Of a stretch of 64,000 bases of DNA, positions 8,654 to 18,000 are shown one piece after another. The notes under the pieces were generated by a model. The model was not told where the DNA came from. It searched no databases and worked only from the letters and a program-made list of their open reading frames with translations. Position numbers and translations under genes: made by a program. Each line of letters begins with the position of its first letter. Position 1 is the stretch's first letter. This stretch comes from Oceaniferula marina (GTDB lineage Bacteria > Verrucomicrobiota > Verrucomicrobiia > Verrucomicrobiales > Akkermansiaceae), in the NCBI RefSeq assembly GCF_013391475.1, contig NZ_JACBAZ010000002.1, positions 612,706 to 676,705 on the forward strand. The letters are read 5' to 3'.

Positions 8654-9193
8654 ATGTCTAAGTATTACAGGCTCATTGTGTTTTGTCTGATTGGCGTATT
8701 ACTTAGTTGTGGCCTGACGAGTTCTTGTTCTTCGCAGTTGAAGGCGAAGGATAGGCATTTGGTGCATCGCTTTGAATACGGTAAAACGGCGTATATTGGA
8801 CCGGATGGTTTGGCTCAGGCGCCACCGCATGCCCCGAAACAGGTGAAGTGGATGGTGGAGGCTGCCAACTCACTGGTGGGTAAACCCTACGTCTATGGTG
8901 GTGGGCACCGTCAGTTTCAGGATCATGGCTACGACTGTTCCGGGGCGGTGTCCTATGTTTTGCGTGCCGGTGGTAAACTGGAGAGACCCTTGGTCTCGCA
9001 GGGGTTTTTTGAGTATGGAAAAAAGGGGTATGGCGACTGGGTGACCATTTATGTTCGGGACGGTCATGTATTTATGACGATTGCCGGCTTGCGGTTTGAC
9101 ACCGGAGGCACTTGGAATTCGACCGGGCCGCGTTGGAAACCGGAGCGTCGCGGCTTAAAGGGGTATTACGTAAGGCACCCGAGGGGTTTGTAG
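8654..9193 (+). CDS. NlpC/P60-family cell-wall peptidase lipoprotein
   Basis: Predicted 179 aa. A hydrophobic N terminus with Cys at residues 19 and 25 suggests a lipoprotein signal. The peptidase domain starts near VKWMVEAANSLVGKPYVYGG (65-84) and carries the nucleophile motif GYDCSGAVSYVL (Cys 95) and the catalytic His in VRDGHVFMTI (His 138). These enzymes cut D-glutamyl or L-alanyl bonds in peptidoglycan stem peptides. The spacing Cys to His is about 43 residues, as expected. It precedes miaB but is separated by about 140 bases. Confidence 0.85.
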   Translation: MSKYYRLIVFCLIGVLLSCGLTSSCSSQLKAKDRHLVHRFEYGKTAYIGPDGLAQAPPHAPKQVKWMVEAANSLVGKPYVYGGGHRQFQDHGYDCSGAVSYVLRAGGKLERPLVSQGFFEYGKKGYGDWVTIYVRDGHVFMTIAGLRFDTGGTWNSTGPRWKPERRGLKGYYVRHPRGL

Positions 9194-9334
9194 CTGCACT
9201 CCGGCATCTGTCGGGACCGGGTTGGCTGTGTTTTATCTGGCTGTCGCCTTGACTCGTGGCATTGATTCGGCTACCTCCGCGCCCGCGGTTCGCACTTGGG
9301 TGGGCCGGGCTAAGCAATAGAACTTACGCGAGTT

Positions 9335-10711
9335 ATGCCGAAGGTATTTATCAAAACATACGGATGTCAGATGAACGAACGTGATTCCGAGCAGGTTGCC
9401 CGGATGTTTGTTGAAGGAGGCTACACGGTCACCGATGAGGAGCGGGACGCAGATGCGATTCTGGTGAATACTTGTAGTGTCCGGGATCAGGCGGAGCAAA
9501 AGGCGCTCGGTAAGATGGGGATGATGGGGAAACACCGACAACGAAAGCCGCATGTGGTGTATGGATACATGGGTTGCATGGCCCAGAGCCGTGGCCCCGA
9601 ATTATTTAAAAACATCCCTCACCTGGATGTGGTGGTGGGAACCCAGAAGTATCACAAGGTGTTCGAATATGTGGACGGCATCTTGAGCCGCCGGATGGAG
9701 CAACGTATGGATGACCCCTCGCTTTCACTTTCCGGTGAAAGTGTCTGTGATATTGATGAAGAGGCGGACAGCCAGAACACGATCCGTGACCATGTCAGTC
9801 AGGAGGATCAGAGCACGGCCTTTGTTTCGATTATGCAGGGCTGCAATATGCGTTGTTCCTTTTGTATTGTGCCAGACACCCGGGGCCGGGAGCGTGGCCG
9901 CCCGATTGCCGATATTGTTACCGAGTGTGAAGAATTGGTGGCCAAGGGGGTGAAGGAAATCACCTTGCTGGGCCAGATTGTGAATTTATATGGTCGGACC
10001 GAGTTTCCGAAGGTTGATGGTAAGTCTCCTTTTGTGCAGCTGCTTGAAGCAGTGCATGCAGTTGAGGGCTTGGAGAGGATTCGTTTTACCTCGCCGCACC
10101 CGATTGGCTATCGCAAGGATCTGGTGGAGGCCTTTACCTATTTACCGAAGCTTTGCAGCCATATTCATTTCCCAATGCAGAGCGGCAGCGACGATATTTT
10201 ACGTCAGATGCGCCGTCCGTATAAAAATGCGAAGTTTATTGAGATCTGTGAGAACATGAAGGCGGCAAGGCCGGATCTTGCGATCACCACCGATATCATT
10301 GTCGGCTTCCCCGGGGAGACCGAAGAGGATTTCCAAAAGACCGTGGAAACGGTCAAACAGCTCGATTTCGACAATGCTTTTGTGTTCCGTTACTCGAAGC
10401 GGCGCAACACACCGGCTGCTGAAATGGAGGACCAAATCTCCGAGCAGGTGAAGGAAGAACGCAACCAGGAGTTGTTGAGAGTTTGTAATGAATTGGCGCT
10501 GCGTAAGAACAAAGCCCTGGTTGGGACACGCCAGCAGGTCCTTTGTCTGGGACCGTCGAAAACGAACAAAGAACGGTTGATGGGGCGGACCACTCAGAAC
10601 AAGATTGTGATTTTCGAAGGCGACGCGAAACGTATGACCGGCGAGATTTTTGATGTGTTGATTGAGGAGACCACCGGGTTTTCGCTTTACGGCACAGCGG
10701 TCATGGATTGA
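9335..10711 (+). CDS. miaB: tRNA-2-methylthio-N6-dimethylallyladenosine synthase
   Basis: Predicted 458 aa. A radical-SAM methylthiotransferase that adds the 2-methylthio group to i6A37 of tRNAs. The N-terminal UPF0004 domain has the three cluster cysteines (TYGCQMN Cys 11, VNTCSVR Cys 47, GCMAQ Cys 81). The radical-SAM motif is CNMRCSFC (Cys 170, 174, 177). SAM-binding segments and a C-terminal TRAM RNA-binding domain (about 380-456) follow. QMN after Cys 11 and SVRDQAEQKA are typical of MiaB rather than RimO or MtaB. The next gene starts 12 bases after its stop. Confidence 0.95.
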   Translation: MPKVFIKTYGCQMNERDSEQVARMFVEGGYTVTDEERDADAILVNTCSVRDQAEQKALGKMGMMGKHRQRKPHVVYGYMGCMAQSRGPELFKNIPHLDVVVGTQKYHKVFEYVDGILSRRMEQRMDDPSLSLSGESVCDIDEEADSQNTIRDHVSQEDQSTAFVSIMQGCNMRCSFCIVPDTRGRERGRPIADIVTECEELVAKGVKEITLLGQIVNLYGRTEFPKVDGKSPFVQLLEAVHAVEGLERIRFTSPHPIGYRKDLVEAFTYLPKLCSHIHFPMQSGSDDILRQMRRPYKNAKFIEICENMKAARPDLAITTDIIVGFPGETEEDFQKTVETVKQLDFDNAFVFRYSKRRNTPAAEMEDQISEQVKEERNQELLRVCNELALRKNKALVGTRQQVLCLGPSKTNKERLMGRTTQNKIVIFEGDAKRMTGEIFDVLIEETTGFSLYGTAVMD

Positions 10712-10722
10712 AATCCGTGGTC

Positions 10723-11799
10723 ATGAAAAGAGCATGCTTGTTGGCGCTTGGATTCTTCTGCACTTGGGCGTTTGCTGACGCTGCTCAACCCATGCTGAAG
10801 ACCCGGACGTGGACGGGGACGAACGGGAAGGCTATCGATGCCTATTTCCAGGCTCAACGACCCGGCATGATTGAGCTGGGCCAGGTCTCCGGGGGCTATT
10901 ATTGCTTGCCACTGCAGGCCCTGTCGCAAACGGATCAGCTATGGTTGCGCAATACGATGCAGTCGTATCTGGTATCGCAAAAGCAATGCCGTCAAGCGGT
11001 GTTCAAAAGGCGGTACCATGCCATGGGCTATGAAGACATACCGAAGGTTTTGCTGAAACCGGGGCAAATACTCGATCTCGCGGGTCGCTCTGAGGTGTTG
11101 GTTTACGCTCGCTCGGTTGTGGAGCCGGGGAGAATGAACCGGAGGAATTTGGTGAGCTTCCGTCCAGAGAAATTGCAGGCGCGATACAGTGCCTGTGTGG
11201 TGGATGCCTATGCATCGGTGATCGGTTGGTGGCATGTGGCCAATGTCGTGTCGTTGCCGGATTCCTTTGAGTATTACGAACAGAAAATGGAGTGGGTCTA
11301 TAACCAACTGTATAAGACATTGCGGGTGGGGGATAACAGTGGGACGGGCGTCAGCCTGACGCCGGATTCCTTGCAGTTGTTTTTTCAGAAGGCTCTGAAG
11401 ACCGACGCCGCATTCACCTATGATTTTTATTACGACTACCGACCCGAGCGTTTAGCTCGGCATGTAAAGGGGGCAAATGCTGCGGTTTTGCATCTGACGC
11501 TCTATCATGGCAAGGAAAAGCAAGGTGGCTATGCTGTTGTCGTCAAGTCCCTGGAGCGGGATGGGCGTATTGAGTTCAATGCCTGGGGGCGGTCGATTCA
11601 GGGTAAACTCGTGCCTACGATGGATCAATCCCATCAGCTGGAAGGCTTGGAGCAACGTTTGGTGAATTATGAATTGAAGGTGGATGACATGGGTTCTTTG
11701 CCTGAGTCTATTCGTGGACAAGGCGTGCGTTTGGTTTTGGATGCCGGGGAGTTTGATGGGCTTGCCGTCCTGGTGCCATACCTGAAAGCCGGGAGCTAG
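10723..11799 (+). CDS. Secreted SHD1-domain protein, copy 1, possible cysteine-peptidase-like C terminus
   Basis: Predicted 358 aa with a signal peptide (MKRACLLALGFFCTWAFADA). Residues about 25-75 fit an SHD1 (SLA1 homology 1) module: RTWTGTNGKAIDAYF ... YYCLPLQALSQTDQLWLR. The central part contains CVVDAYASVIGWWH, which recalls the active-site helix of C39/papain-like proteins, and a later GGYAVVV where such proteins carry the catalytic His. The His is absent, so activity is doubtful. A paralogue follows immediately. The in-frame TTG at 10708 overlaps the miaB stop; the ATG at 10723 gives the better signal peptide. Confidence 0.68.
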   Translation: MKRACLLALGFFCTWAFADAAQPMLKTRTWTGTNGKAIDAYFQAQRPGMIELGQVSGGYYCLPLQALSQTDQLWLRNTMQSYLVSQKQCRQAVFKRRYHAMGYEDIPKVLLKPGQILDLAGRSEVLVYARSVVEPGRMNRRNLVSFRPEKLQARYSACVVDAYASVIGWWHVANVVSLPDSFEYYEQKMEWVYNQLYKTLRVGDNSGTGVSLTPDSLQLFFQKALKTDAAFTYDFYYDYRPERLARHVKGANAAVLHLTLYHGKEKQGGYAVVVKSLERDGRIEFNAWGRSIQGKLVPTMDQSHQLEGLEQRLVNYELKVDDMGSLPESIRGQGVRLVLDAGEFDGLAVLVPYLKAGS

Positions 11800-11856
11800 T
11801 TGATTACTGTTGGATTTTTCTTTACCAGATAGGTCGCTTTGAGTTCATTGGGATCT

Positions 11857-12909
11857 ATGAAACGAACCTGTATGATTGCTTGTGCCGGCCTCTGGATCGG
11901 CCTTGTGTTTTCGTCGGTTGCTGGTCAGGGGCCACTGTATGATTCTCGGGTGTGGCATGGGAAAAATGGGAAACACTTTCGGGGGAAGTTTTTGCAGCGT
12001 GATGGGGAAGTGCTTCAGGTGGCCAGCACGGCGGGGAAGGTGTACAACATTCCGATCACGTCGCTCTCGGAGTCTGACCAAAAGTGGTTCAATGGGATGT
12101 GGCAGAAGCAACAAGTCGCGGAAAGTCAGATTGAGGGGGCTGTCAAAGCCGGAGATGTGGAGGTGGTCAATGCCAGTGCCTTTGCTGGTCTCCCGCCATT
12201 GGGTTTCAAGAAGGTGAGTGGGAAAATGACGGACCGGAAGAATATCCCGGTCATTGACCAGAGTGAGTATTACGATAAGGATTGGTCAAGCTATGGGAGT
12301 GCCCTGGTTCCTTTTATCATGTGGTGGCACGCCAGTGGTGTCATGGAGGTTCCGAGCCGGAGGGATGACAACGAGCGTAGGATTAAGAATCTCTACAAGG
12401 ACCTCAATAAAACAGAATGGGGGGATAACCGTTGGAGCAGGCAAAATGCACAGGATTTACAGACATATTTGAAAGAAGAGTTGAAGGCGAAAGTCGCTTT
12501 CCGTCTGATCCAGACACCGGTCAAATCCCCTGAGCATATCGCCAAATATACTCAGCATGGAAGTGCGGTGATTATGCCGTTAACCGCATCGGAAAACGGC
12601 CGGGGCGGTTATAGCTGGAATGTGCCCGTTAAGCATTGTGATGCGCAGGGGAATATCGAATTTTCAAAGTATGGTCTTAAGCTGGAAGGCAAAATGACCT
12701 TGCTCCCGCCGGACCCGAAGGCAAAGGGGAATGGGAAGCCCGTGTCACAATACCGTATAGAGATTAAGAACCCTGCTGAGCACCCGGATTGGTTCAAAGA
12801 TCGGGAGTATGTCTACACGGTGTCGACGCTTTCTTCCCTCGTGGTCCTTGTTCCCTACCTGCCTGATGTGGAGCCGGAAGACGCGCCGGATGGGAGTAAG
12901 GAAAAATAA
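11857..12909 (+). CDS. Secreted SHD1-domain protein, copy 2 (paralogue of the preceding gene)
   Basis: Predicted 350 aa with a signal peptide (MKRTCMIACAGLWIGLVFSSVAG). SHD1 module at about 26-80 (SRVWHGKNGKHFRGKF ... YNIPITSLSESDQKWF). It keeps the layout of copy 1: a central MWWHASGV helix, a GGYSWNVPVKHCDAQGNIEF strand set aligning with GGYAVVVKSLERDGRIEF, and a final LVVLVPYLP matching LAVLVPYL. The Cys that precedes WWH in copy 1 is Ser or Gly here, so this copy is even less likely to be an active peptidase. An acidic tail ends the protein. Gap of 57 bases after copy 1 suggests one transcript. Confidence 0.68.
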   Translation: MKRTCMIACAGLWIGLVFSSVAGQGPLYDSRVWHGKNGKHFRGKFLQRDGEVLQVASTAGKVYNIPITSLSESDQKWFNGMWQKQQVAESQIEGAVKAGDVEVVNASAFAGLPPLGFKKVSGKMTDRKNIPVIDQSEYYDKDWSSYGSALVPFIMWWHASGVMEVPSRRDDNERRIKNLYKDLNKTEWGDNRWSRQNAQDLQTYLKEELKAKVAFRLIQTPVKSPEHIAKYTQHGSAVIMPLTASENGRGGYSWNVPVKHCDAQGNIEFSKYGLKLEGKMTLLPPDPKAKGNGKPVSQYRIEIKNPAEHPDWFKDREYVYTVSTLSSLVVLVPYLPDVEPEDAPDGSKEK

Positions 12910-12950
12910 GCCTTTCCAGACGGAGATTTCTTCCTACTATCCGCCGCGCA

Positions 12951-13538
12951 ATGCACGTGTACGAACAGATCCCCCTGAATGTGGTTGGCTATGTGTTGGC
13001 TGCCTGGTTGATCAGTCTCCATGTTTGGATGCTGCGTAAGCCTGAGGAAAGTAAGGAGTTTTTTCGTAAGTTACCTCGGAACCGTGAACTGGGGCCGTGG
13101 CTGATGGGGATCGGGATGGCGTGGTTCTGGCTCCTGATTGCGCCGAGCAACCTCGGCATTCTGAGTAAGCTCGAAATGGACCTTGGTGAGTTCAACCGGG
13201 CGAAGAACATTCTGCGTATTTTGGTTCCGATCGCTGCGGCTGGCATGATCATGCACGTGAAGGAGTTTTTGACTGTGCGGGCGATTGGCCTTCTGGCTCT
13301 GATGGCGGCGGCCCCCTTGTTGTATTCGGCCTACCTCGAACCTCCGGTGAGCCGATTGTTGGTGCCGATTTTCGCTTATGCGATGATATTCAAGGGATTG
13401 TTCTGGGTGGGAATGCCATACACCATGCGTGATGCCATCACCTGGGCGACGAAAAGTGACCAACGGTACCGTGTGCTGACATTTGGTGGTTTGGGATACG
13501 GCGTGCTGGTACTGATTTGTGCCGTGCTTTGGTGGTAA
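12951..13538 (+). CDS. Multi-pass inner-membrane protein of unknown function
   Basis: Predicted 195 aa with about six hydrophobic segments (NVVGYVLAAWLISLHVW; LGPWLMGIGMAWFWLLIA; ILRILVPIAAAGMIM; AIGLLALMAAAPLLYSAYL; RLLVPIFAYAMIFKGLFWV; LTFGGLGYGVLVLICAVLWW). No motif tells its function. It begins 41 bases after the second SHD1 protein and could share its transcript. Both ends face the cytoplasm or periplasm unpredictably by eye. Confidence 0.65.
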   Translation: MHVYEQIPLNVVGYVLAAWLISLHVWMLRKPEESKEFFRKLPRNRELGPWLMGIGMAWFWLLIAPSNLGILSKLEMDLGEFNRAKNILRILVPIAAAGMIMHVKEFLTVRAIGLLALMAAAPLLYSAYLEPPVSRLLVPIFAYAMIFKGLFWVGMPYTMRDAITWATKSDQRYRVLTFGGLGYGVLVLICAVLWW

Positions 13539-13701
13539 GGTTCTGGATGTTTGAGCATCGCTTATCCGGAGTGTAAGCTCGGGCATAGTGGTGATTTTCT
13601 GAAAGATGGGGTGAATACAGCTGGTATTCACGGAGCAACTCAACAAGAGTGCTTTCAGGTCCGCAGATTGGACCTCAAGAAACCCAAACACACTGACATC
13701 C

Positions 13702-14847
13702 ATGGAACATTCAATCTCCGCGTATGCTCGCCCACTTTCGTGCATGGCTTCCATTGCCGTGCTTTCCCTGATTCCTGCTGTTGCCAATGCGGCCGGCGAC
13801 AAAAGTACCAAGGCACTGACGGACGCCGAACGTCTCGAAGTCAGCAAAAAAGTGTATGAGCTGATTGCCAAAACCGAGGCCGAATCGAAACCCGAACTCA
13901 AGGCCTACACCGCAGTGGTTCCCAAGGCCAAAAAAGCCGAGCTCGAAATGCTGCCGGTGCAAGGCGGGGAGTTTACTCTGGGTTCTCCGTCATCGGAAAA
14001 AGGGCGCAAGTCGGCCGAGGGACCTCAGGTGAAGGTGAAGATCGAGCCGTTCTGGATGTCCAAGGTCGAAATTCCATGGAAGCTTTACACGCCGTTTTAT
14101 CAGAATGGCAAAGCCCGGAACTCTGATGGTTCTCTGATTTCTCCCAAGAAGAAGGATGATCTGGCGACCATCGTGTGCCAGCCGACGCCCCAGTATCACG
14201 ACATGTTCCTCAACAACAGCTTTGTCAACGATCCAGATCATCCGGCGATGGACATGACTCAGCACGCTGCGAGTAAATTCTGTCAATGGCTCAGTGCCCA
14301 GACCGGTCATTACTATCGACTGCCGACCGAGGCAGAGTGGGAGTATGCCTGCCGTGCTGGCACCACAACGACTTGGTCCTTCGGGGATGATGAGTCCCAG
14401 CTTGGTGACTACGCCTGGTTTGAAGGAAACTCGAACTTCACCTATCAGGCGGTGGGTCAGAAAAAGCCAAACCCCTGGGGGTTCCATGATATGCACGGCA
14501 ATGTTTCCGAGTGGGTGCTCGACCAGTATAGCTCGAAGTTTTACAAGTCGATCAAAGCGGACGAAGTAGGTCCCTGGAACAAACCCAAGACCCGCTACCC
14601 GCGTGTTGTCCGTGGTGGTAGCTGGGACAGCCCGGCTGCTGGAACCCGCAGTGCGGCCCGTGACAAGTCCAGTAAGAAGTGGAAAACTCTCGACCCCCAG
14701 GTGCCGAAAAGCGTCTGGTATCACACCGGAGCCCAGCATGTTGGCTTCCGTATTGTTCGTCCTGTCAAAACTCCGAGCGCCGAGGAGATGCATCAGGCTT
14801 GGAACTCGGATTGGTGGTCCACAGAGCGCAACACCGAGGATTTGTAA
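13702..14847 (+). CDS. FGE/SUMF1-fold protein lacking the catalytic cysteines
   Basis: Predicted 381 aa with an N-terminal signal-like stretch (about 15-30) and a formylglycine-generating-enzyme fold from about 72 to 352. Hallmarks are MLPVQGGEFTLGSP, RLPTEAEWEYACRAGT, NPWGFHDMHGNVSEWVLD, RVVRGGSWDSPAAGTRSAAR and HVGFRIVRP. In true FGEs a Cys pair follows RGGS; here that segment (RGGSWDSPAAGTRS) has no Cys. So it is probably not a sulfatase-maturing enzyme but one of the many secreted C-type-lectin-fold relatives whose role is unknown. A strong terminator follows. Confidence 0.85.
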   Translation: MEHSISAYARPLSCMASIAVLSLIPAVANAAGDKSTKALTDAERLEVSKKVYELIAKTEAESKPELKAYTAVVPKAKKAELEMLPVQGGEFTLGSPSSEKGRKSAEGPQVKVKIEPFWMSKVEIPWKLYTPFYQNGKARNSDGSLISPKKKDDLATIVCQPTPQYHDMFLNNSFVNDPDHPAMDMTQHAASKFCQWLSAQTGHYYRLPTEAEWEYACRAGTTTTWSFGDDESQLGDYAWFEGNSNFTYQAVGQKKPNPWGFHDMHGNVSEWVLDQYSSKFYKSIKADEVGPWNKPKTRYPRVVRGGSWDSPAAGTRSAARDKSSKKWKTLDPQVPKSVWYHTGAQHVGFRIVRPVKTPSAEEMHQAWNSDWWSTERNTEDL

Positions 14848-14897
14848 TCGGTGGACATAGCGTTCCGGCAAGGGCCGGACACGTAGCCTTTTTCAAC

Positions 14898-14937
14898 AAC
14901 CCTGTGAGTGGCCGCTGCTGCTCACAGGGTTTTGTTT
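14898..14937 (+). terminator. Rho-independent terminator after the FGE-like gene
   Basis: An 11-bp perfect stem (AACCCTGTGAG with CTCACAGGGTT) around a 12-base loop, followed by TTTGTTTT. It lies 50 bases after the FGE-like stop codon and before dnaE. Confidence 0.88.
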
Positions 14938-15018
14938 TATCGGATGTTGGATTTTTTTCGACCGAGGGACCCTAGATGATTGCCAAGTCCATATCCCTCT
15001 TTAGAATGCCGCCGCCCT

Positions 15019-18000
15019 ATGTCCGATTCCTTTGTTCATCTTCACGTCCATACTGAGTATTCCACCCTTGATTCCTCGGTCCGCATCAAGGATTTGTGTG
15101 CCAAGGCGGCGGAAATGGGGATGAGTTCGGTGGCGATGACCGACCACGGAAACCTGTATGGTGCGGTTGAATTTTACCAAGGGGCGCATGGCGCTGGCAT
15201 CAAGCCGATCCTCGGATGTGAGATTTATTTGGCTCCCGGCTCGTTGCACCACAAAAAGGAAGTGCCGGGTCGGAACAACTCAAGCCACTTGACGCTGCTG
15301 GCCAAAAATACGACCGGCTGGGAGAATCTGGTTAAATTGATTTCCGTTGGCCACTTGGAAGGTCCGTATTTGGGTGAACCCCGGGTGGACCGTGAGCAGT
15401 TGGCGAAACATGCCGAGGGACTGATTTGCCTGAGCGGTTGTGTCAACGGCGCGGTCAACGAGTGGCTGTTGGCTGGTAAGGACGATGAAGCACGGGCGGA
15501 GGCCCTGGCACTGAGAGATATGTTTGGGCAGGAGGATTTTTACCTCGAACTCAATGACCACTCGCTTGAGCAGAACCAGATGTTGAACGCCAAGCTGAAA
15601 CGTCTCTCGGAAGAACTCGGTATCAAAATGGTCGCCACCAATGATGTGCACTTCCTCAACAAGGAGGATGCCGAAGCTCACGATGTCTTGATCTGCATTG
15701 GCGAAGGCCGGCTGCTGCTCGATGAAAACCGGAAGCGTTATCCGGAGGACCATTACTTCAAATCTCCGGAGCAAATGCGTGCGTTGTTCGCGGACTTCCC
15801 CGGAGCCTGTGATGCCACGCTTGAAATCGCAGAAAAATGCCACGTTGAACTCGTACTCGATCCGACAAGTTCGGAAAAATACCCTCAGTTCGACTCGCCG
15901 GACGGCAGCCCGCGTGAAGAGTATTTTCGTAAGGTGTGTTTCGACGGAATGGCGATGCGCTACCCCGATGAAACCCTGAAAGCTCTGGCCGATCACCAAA
16001 AGGTCAGTGTGGAGGAAATGCAGAAGGTCCTCGACGACCGACTCGATTATGAAATCGGCACGATTAACCAACTTGGCTTTGCTTCTTATTTCTTGATTAC
16101 TGCCGATTTCATCCAGTGGGGACGTGATCACGACATCCCGGTGGGGCCGGGTCGTGGTTCGGCTGCCGGATCGCTGGTGGCCTATACCATGGGGATCACG
16201 GATATCTGCCCGATGCGTTTCGGACTCTTGTTCGAACGATTCCTCAACCCGGAGCGGGTGAGCCCGCCCGATGTGGATATCGATTTCTGCCAGAGTCGAC
16301 GGCCCGAGGTGATTGAATATGTGCGCCAGAAATACGGTGAGCGCAGCGTGTCCCACATTATTACTTACGGAACACTCGGAGCCAAGAGCGTGATCCGTGA
16401 CGTGGCCCGTGTCATGGGGATTGGCTTTGGCGAAGCCAGTGAGCTGGCAAAAATGATTGAAACCAAGCCGGGCGTCAAACTGCAGTCCGAGTTCGATGAA
16501 AAGGAGGAACTCCGGCAGACGATTGAAAACAGCAGCACTTGGCAGGAACTCTGGGATTATGCCCTGAAACTGGAAGGCTTGAACCGCAATACCGGGGTGC
16601 ATGCCGCCGGTGTGGTGATTGGGGACCGGCCTCTCGACCAGCACTGTGCGTTGACACGGGGTAATGAGGGGGAAGTGGTTACCCAGGCCGATATGAACTC
16701 GATCACCGAGTTGGGTTTGCTGAAAATGGACTTCCTCGGGTTGAAGAACATGACGGTGATCCAGGATGCGGTGAACCACATTCGGAAGCATACACCGGAT
16801 TTTGATATCAACACGGTGGCACTCGATGATAAACCGACACTTGAGTTGCTCAACCGTGGCGAGACCATGGGTGTGTTCCAGTTGGAATCCGGTGGCATGG
16901 TTGAAACTTGCCGGAAATACGGGATTGAAAAAATCGAAGATATTATCGATTTGTTAGCTCTCTATCGCCCGGGTGCGATGCAGTACATCGATCAGATGAT
17001 CGAGGTGAAGGAAGGAAAACCTGCCGAGTATGAGCATCCGTTGTTGGAGCAAATCTGTGGTGACACCTACGGTGTGATGATCTATCAGGAGCAGGTGCAG
17101 AATGCGGCAAAAATGCTGGCGGGATACACGCTCGGCGGCGCTGATATTTTGCGTCGTGCGATGGGTAAGAAAAAACCTTCCGAGATGGATAAGCAGCGGA
17201 AGATTTTTGTTGCCGGAGCCAAGGAGACCAATGACATCGAGGCCCCGCTGGCGAATAAGATTTTCGATAAAATTGCCGGCTTTGCCGGATACGGATTCAA
17301 TAAGTCACACTCAGCCTGCTATGGTCACATTTCTTACTGGACCGCGTATTTGAAAGCCAACTTCCCGGTGGAATTCATGTGCGGCGTGCTTTCGAATGAA
17401 CTGAAGGATACCGATAAGATGGGTGTCTTTATCAACGAATGCCATCGGATGGATGTCGAGGTCTTGCCACCGGATTTGAATCGATCCCAAGTCCGTTTTG
17501 CGCCTGAAGCATTGCCGTCTGGTAAGATGGCGATTCGTTACGGATTGGCTGCGATTAAAAACGTCGGGGAGGCGGCCATGACGTCCGCCGTGGCAGACCG
17601 GGAGGAAAAGGGGGAGTTTGAGACCCTCGATGACTTTTCCAATCGACTCGACTCGAAGAGTGTGAACAAACGCATTCTCGAGAACCTTGTCAAAGCCGGA
17701 GCCCTCGACTGGACGGGTGAAACCCGGGCTGGCATGTTCGGTCGGATCGAGTTGGTGGTGGCCTCGGCCAGTTCTGCCCAGCGGGATCGTGCTCAGGGTC
17801 AGGTCTCATTGTTCGACACCATGGACTTTGCTTCGGCTGCCCCCGTCAGTGATTCCGGCAGCCAGTCATCCGAGATTCCGGAGTGGAGCAAGGATGAGCG
17901 CTTGAAAACCGAGAAAGAGCTGTTGGGATATTACACCAGTGGTCACCCGCTGGACAAATTCCGTGGAGTCATTGATTCCGATCGATTCAAACGACTGGGT

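Noticed and set aside
13990-14871. 293-codon open frame on the minus strand
   Set aside because: Antisense to the FGE-like protein and ends in its terminator region.
15280-16791. 503-codon open frame on the minus strand
   Set aside because: It lies fully opposite dnaE, whose protein is certain. Composition (many His, Gln, Ile) is typical of the antisense frame of a GC-rich gene.
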